Assembly: GCF_914767665.1 (NCBI RefSeq)
Contig: NC_059501.1
Coordinates: 48,360,798 to 48,424,797, forward strand
Source of the DNA: Harmonia axyridis
Lineage: Eukaryota > Arthropoda > Insecta > Coleoptera > Coccinellidae
Length of the DNA stretch: 64,000 nt
Direction of reading: 5' to 3'
The notes beneath the pieces are model-generated. The model was given only the letters and a program-made list of their open reading frames with translations. It ran no database searches and was not told where the DNA came from. Both the position numbers and the translations under genes were made by a program. Below are positions 58,774 to 64,000 of the stretch, piece after piece (positions within the stretch are counted from its first letter, which is position 1; every line of letters starts with the position of its first letter).

Positions 58774-59160
58774 ATATACATCCCGCTATCTTCAAAGCGT
58801 CCATTCGAAAAACAGTCTCTGAGCGTCCGTGGCGAATTTCTCGCACAATCCCTAACTTATCGAATATATACTTTTCATCACTGAACAGAAGAGGTCGTTA
58901 GATGTCCGCAAACTTACTTTGGTCAATATCTATTTTATCAACTCTCATTCTAACGATTTCCGAGCGTCATTTCAAGAAACCTTCCTAGAGCGTCCAAAAT
59001 ATACAACAGAACTTTCACCTTGCCGATTACTAGGCGTCCAGGCTATGTTGCCAGTTAGGGCACTGTCGGCAAGACCGAGGCTTCTCTAGAAACAAACAAG
59101 AACAGACTCTGCCGACTGATTTACGATCATTCATGCGTCAGCAATCGTAGAAAAAAATTA
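58774..59160. other. Non-coding flank with recurring GCGTCC motif
   Basis: No gene. The motif (G)AGCGTCC or a close variant recurs near 58797, 58822, 58960, 58992 and 59033 at irregular intervals. Nothing else is recognised. Confidence 0.5.
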
Positions 59161-61422
59161 CAACAGCTGCACTCGCATAGCGCAGCGTTCCAATAAATGA
59201 ATCTCGACCGAGTTTGAAACTTTTGCTTCAAGCGTTGACCTCGCTAGGCTTAGCCTTGATATTAATAAATGGGGATTGGATTGGAATATATTATGAAACG
59301 GATTTTCAGAACTTGGATATTTCAGAACCTGTTAGTCACATGGTGTTGAAATTTTGTGTCTATATGGCGGGCATCTGTAAAATGAGTTCTATGAAATCTC
59401 ATCTTTAGAGGTATTTCAAGTAAAAAGAAAATTAAAACCTCTGATTTGATGAGTTCTCAAACCACAGAAGGTCATAAATAAAAACTTTTGGACCGTGTGT
59501 TGTTTGTATTTTAAGGGTTCATTCCAGATACTTAGACAAGAACAGAGAAATGCAACTATGTGGATACAAAGATGCATGATAAAAATTCCGATTGCTGTCC
59601 AACATAGGGCGGAAAAGAGAAACGTGTAGTTTTTTTTCAATCCGTGAATTAAGAGAAGTATGTGGACGTCGGCGTCGGTGGAAAAATTTTAAAATATATT
59701 TCAGAATACTCTTTAAACATGATCCGTTGCCAATATACGATGGTACATATCGAAAAGAAAAGAATTTATGTATGCATTTATTATTTCCTGATTCTTTTTC
59801 GTCTCTCCGTATTTCGTATAATTCTGAGATTTCTATTTGTCATTTAGCAAATTCTTAATGCCAAACAGAACGTGATCACAAAACAGCGAGACAAATCACT
59901 AAATCGTTTGCAGGAATCATGGCTTCCTGAATTTGAGTGAGAATGTCAACGTTCTTCAACCTCCGAACAAAAACTAACTGTCGAATAGATTCGACTATTT
60001 GAATTTTATATAACTCAACCTGAAATCAGCTCCTTGATTTACGTCAGTGCTCTTCTAGAATTTCTGATTTTTGTATATCTGCGGTATCATTGGATGGAGT
60101 TCGCCCTCTTACAAATTCATCTTTCGAGATTGTAAAATGTTTCTTTCGTAAGTTATTGCAATAACTATCAGTTTCCGATAGGTCGACCGTAAATACAATA
60201 ACTTCTGAAAGAAAAGACTTAGAGACTCGATATTTATAGAGCAGGATTTAAGATCACTTGATTCCGTAGATATATCCATTCGAAATTGTAATTTCGATTT
60301 GTTCGGATTGAAATCTGCTACTTGGTAAAAAATTACGGCGTTAATCATTTTACAGAACCTCGTGAGGAAATGGCTTAGAAGCTCCTGGTTTTGTTTTTTT
60401 TTGAATAACTCTTTGAATATTTCACAACCTATGTTTGGTAGTGCGTATGTATGAGTTTTTTTTTCTTGAAATTTGGAAAAACTGATATATAATCGGAATG
60501 AAATAATCCGATGAGGTTTCATTGAACTATCATATCAAATTGAAAGAAGGGATGGAAAATTAGACGTAATTCCTCGATTCTTTATGTCTCCGTGCCAAAA
60601 GGGGGCGGGTCAGTTAGTATCATCCTAACATCGACATTTACTGACACAAATCATTGAACCACTGAAGAATATAATATCAAGATCCTCACAAAATTTTGTA
60701 CGAACGCAATTTCTCACAAAATTTTGTTGGCACCATTTGGTTAGTGAATTCTTGAAAAAAAAGGTTTCTAAAATGTTCCTTATTTTTGTTGAAAAACATT
60801 TCCTTTTCTTCAGATTCCAATCAAATTCGTTTTTGCGCGCATATTCTAGCGGAACAGCGTGCTATCGTTTGCCCCACTGTCTATAATTTTCGAATTTTCG
60901 AGCGAAAATGGTCTCGTTTCCACGATAACTTGAAAACGAAAAGAGGTATCGACATGAAATTTCGTTCGGCCAGGTTCGTTGATGGGCCGAATCGCTCGAG
61001 GGGTTTAGAAGTTATGGTCATTTAAATTTTTGAGTTAAAGCCAATATCTCAGGGAATTATAATGCAATCGCACTCAAACTTGGTGGGTACCAACGTGCAA
61101 CTTCGGGCCGAATTTTTTCGAGATAGTATCGATAGTTAATTGAAAAAAAGTTCTAGCACATGTTTTGATGCTGAAATTTCAGAACAGCGTACAAAATTTC
61201 AATTTCATCCGTTTTCAAGTTTCGGAGATATAGGGAGAAAACATATGTAAAATATTGTGATATTTTTCCTTGGTACGGTTATTATTTCTGAAATAACTCA
61301 ACAAATATGAATCCGATCACGATAACACTCAATGGTTAAATGCGAATCACTTACACGCATTTGGTCGCGAAATTTTGTCGGTATCGTATCAATAGTAAAT
61401 TAAAAGAAAATTGGAAAATCAT
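59161..61422. repeat. Unclassified interspersed repeats, left part
   Basis: No recognisable protein. Blocks recur here and further right, including TTTGCGCGCAT(A/G)TTCTAG with AACAGCGTGCTATCGTTT (about 60832) and the ACGTCAGTGCT(C/T)TTCTAGAATTT block (about 60042). The short open frames have no domain and overlap the repeat blocks. Confidence 0.6.
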
Positions 61423-61507
61423 TGACGTGAAGTCATCAGCTTTTGCGCGCATGTTCAAAGCAGACCACCAAGTGAACATGCGCGCAAAAGCTGATGACTT
61501 CACGTCA
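61423..61507. repeat. Perfect 35-bp inverted repeat with 15-nt loop
   Basis: Left arm 61423-61457 begins TGACGTGAAGTCATCAGC; right arm 61473-61507 is its exact reverse complement. The arm carries the ATGCGCGCAAAAGCT and CTTCACGTCA blocks found singly elsewhere to the right, so this looks like two repeat ends joined head to head. Confidence 0.9.
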
Positions 61508-64000
61508 GTGCTTTCCAAATTTTTTTTTTCCAACAGCACCTAGAAAAATTCCATCTGAATGGTATCGTGAAGAATTTCAATCAAGCGCGGGTAAACGGCG
61601 GGAACTACAGCTCACTTTCTGGTCTAGAAACGGTATTATATCAACTACTAGCTTATGCACTCACATTTGACATTCAAGTTTCATTATGATCAGATTAACA
61701 TCACTTGAGTTATTCCAGAAATAAAAAATAAAACGAAAAAAATAAAAAATAACGAAATTTGACATATTCTTTTCGCAATATCTCCCAACATTGAAATCGG
61801 GTAAAATTGAAATTATGTTTACTCTTGGAAAATATCGACGTCAAAACACGTGCAAAAATAAATCAGAAATCTGATGAGTACTTTTCGAAAAAAAAATTTT
61901 TTCAAAACAAATTGCAAAAATTTTCCAAATATATTTTTTTTGAATTTACCAAGAATTCGATCTCATTGAAAAAAATCAGAAAAGTTGTGCGTCAGTACAC
62001 CTAATTCACGTACTATGTTTGAATGCGATCGCACAATTAGTTCCTGAGATATTGATTAAATAACCTCCAACATTCAAATGACAATTACTCCGAAACCGCT
62101 TGAACGATTCGGCCGGATAACGAACTTAGCCGCTGCATTGTGACACGGAACCAACCCTAAAAATGTTCTGATCGATGGCTACTCGCGTTTTCCCGTTATC
62201 GTGCTTACGGACGGTCGGTCGGATAGAATTGATTTTGACAACGGATTCTTCATCAGTGAGTCCAAACTAGTCGTTTAAGACCATTTTCGCGAGGAAATTC
62301 GAAAAGACTGACATTGTGACGAAATGATAGCACGCTGTTCCCCTTGAACATGCGCGCAAAAAATGCAAGAAGAGTTAATCTTTTGTTCGCAAGGGATAAT
62401 TTCACGTCAGTGCTTTTCTAGAATTTGTTCCTCGGTTTCGTTGTTATCTCCGAGATTACCCAAAAATATTGATCCTGTTGTAACCGAACTGGACAATTGG
62501 TTGAAGAATATCCACTTGCAAAATATTGTATTGATCTTATTATTTAGTAAAGTCAAAATCAAATCATTTTAGAAAATTTCATACCCGATGATGATTAAAT
62601 TAGGAGGTTAGATTCAGAATATCAACGCGCAGTTTGCTCGCTAAATTTTGTTGGTATCGTTTGGTTAGTGACTTCTTGAAAAAATATTTTCAGAAATTTT
62701 TCCATATTTTTGTTGAAAAAAAATTGCCATTCTTCAGATTCCAATGAAATACTTTAGGGAACCTAAGCTCCGTATTCTTCAACAGTGAGCTGCATTTCAA
62801 TTTGATTGGATTTTAAGTTCAGGAGATAAAGGGAAAAACATGTCAAATTTCGCGTTTTTGCGCGCATGTTCTAGGGAAACAGCGTGCTATCGTTTTGTCA
62901 CGATGTCTGTCTTTTTGAAATTTTTTCGCTAAAATTGTCTCAAACGGCTAGGTTGGACTCACTGATGAAGAATCCGTCTTTAAAATGAATTCTGTCCGGT
63001 CAGCCGACCTTCCGTCCGTTGTCACGATTGCGGGAAAACGAAGACATCTATCTAGATTTTCGGAATAGTTTGCGCATCAGAATGCGACGGTTGAGTTCAT
63101 TAACCAGCCACATTGGTCGAGCGGTTTCGGAGTTTTGAATCATTTGAAATTTTGAGGTTATGTTATTAATATATTAGGAACTAAATGTGCGATCGTATTC
63201 AAACGTAGTACGTGAATGGGGAGTACTGACACGCAACTTTTAAAATTTTTCAATGAGATCGTATGTTTGGTAAATTTAAAAAAAATTTGTTTTTCGAGAA
63301 TTTTCGCAATTTTTGTGAAAAAAATTTTTTTTTCAAAAAGGAGTCATCAGATTTCCAATTAGTGTTTGCACATGTTTTGATATCAATATTTTCAATAGTA
63401 CACATAATTTTAATTTTATCCGATTTTAATTTTGGGAGACATTGCAAAAAGAATAAGTCGAATTTTGTGATATTTTCCTTAATAAGGTTATTATTTCTGA
63501 AATTACTCCAGAAATATGAATCTGAAGGAATTACTTACGTGCCTTAGCTCGCAGAAATTCGTCGATATCGTTGTGTTAGTACACCAAAAAAAAATTATGG
63601 AAAATTTTCCCAATTTTTGATGTAAAAAATTTTTTTTCGAGAATCTATTCATCAGATTCAAACAATATTCCACACAAACCTTGAGATTAATATTCTCCAT
63701 CAGTGTGCCAAATTTCAGTCAGATTCGATTCCATTTTCCGGAGATTCACGGCAAAAGTATGTCGAATTTCTTGTTCATTTCTCGATTTCGTTGTTATTTC
63801 CGAAATAAATCAAATTATACCAATCCGATGATGACGAAACTTGGACTATAGTTAGCAAATGCTTATACACAATTCTGTTCAAATTTTCCTGATGATCGTG
63901 TCATCGAAACAATCACCAAGGAATTCTAACATGCGCGCAAAAGCTCCTGACTTCACGTCAGTTCTTTTATAAATTTTTTTTTATATACTGAGAAAACGAT
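61508..64000. repeat. Unclassified interspersed repeats, right part
   Basis: Several diverged copies of a block with GTTATTATTTCTGAAAT...ACTC...AATATGAATC (about 61284, 62434, 63488, 63795) and of the ATGCGCGCAAAAGCT...CTTCACGTCAG block (about 62348, 63932). Long A/T runs are common. No coding region, terminal repeat pair or RNA gene could be defined. Confidence 0.6.

Noticed and set aside
61340..61543. Overlapping frames on both strands sharing a KSSAFARMF segment
   Set aside because: Produced by the perfect hairpin at 61423-61507; not coding.

Overview
This window looks like insect nuclear DNA, AT-rich and made almost entirely of transposable elements. I see no host protein-coding gene, rRNA or tRNA. 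The insect assignment rests on an element with a baculovirus-F-like env gene, a BEL/Pao element, Ty3/gypsy elements, a copia LTR with the drosophilid-style primer site, and many Penelope-like elements (PLEs). Species and order cannot be fixed from the sequence. All identities and boundaries below were aligned by eye.

Layout. 1-1450: a copia LTR on the minus strand with its leader. 2066-8042: a chain of 5'-truncated retroelements, each bounded by (TA)n arrays: PLE families E, A, B and C, then the 3' end of a non-LTR element with a restriction-like endonuclease (RLE). 8287-20125: two copies of PLE family D head to head; the first has an intact 821-codon gene, the second is deleted internally and split by a complete BEL/Pao element (11444-18162) with a perfect 5-bp target duplication. 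20144-25107: a Ty3/gypsy element with visually identical LTRs, an open pol and a canonical -1 frameshift site, but a broken gag. 25157-31331: two near-identical PLE family A copies head to head.

31362-50742: two tandem copies, about 11.2 and 8.1 kb, of an unclassified non-coding unit. Each is bounded by (TA)n and contains a large fold-back structure, a TA-flanked MITE and other small insertions. 50815-51042: a second RLE-element tail. 51080-58773: an endogenous errantivirus-like retroelement (LTR, gag, pol, env; old copy, with gag frameshifted and env interrupted by a stop). 58774-64000: non-coding repetitive DNA with a perfect 35-bp hairpin.

The most notable observation is inside the pol gene of the errantivirus-like element. 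Between RNase H and integrase lies an in-frame macrodomain resembling TARG1/OARD1 ADP-ribose hydrolases, with the expected catalytic Lys and Asp both present (K670 and D711, 41 residues apart, as in the human enzyme). Other points of interest are hammerhead-ribozyme-like cores in the terminal repeats of four PLE families, head-to-head pairing of PLEs in three families, an in-frame PLE/RLE-element fusion, and the strong association of nearly every element with (TA)n arrays.
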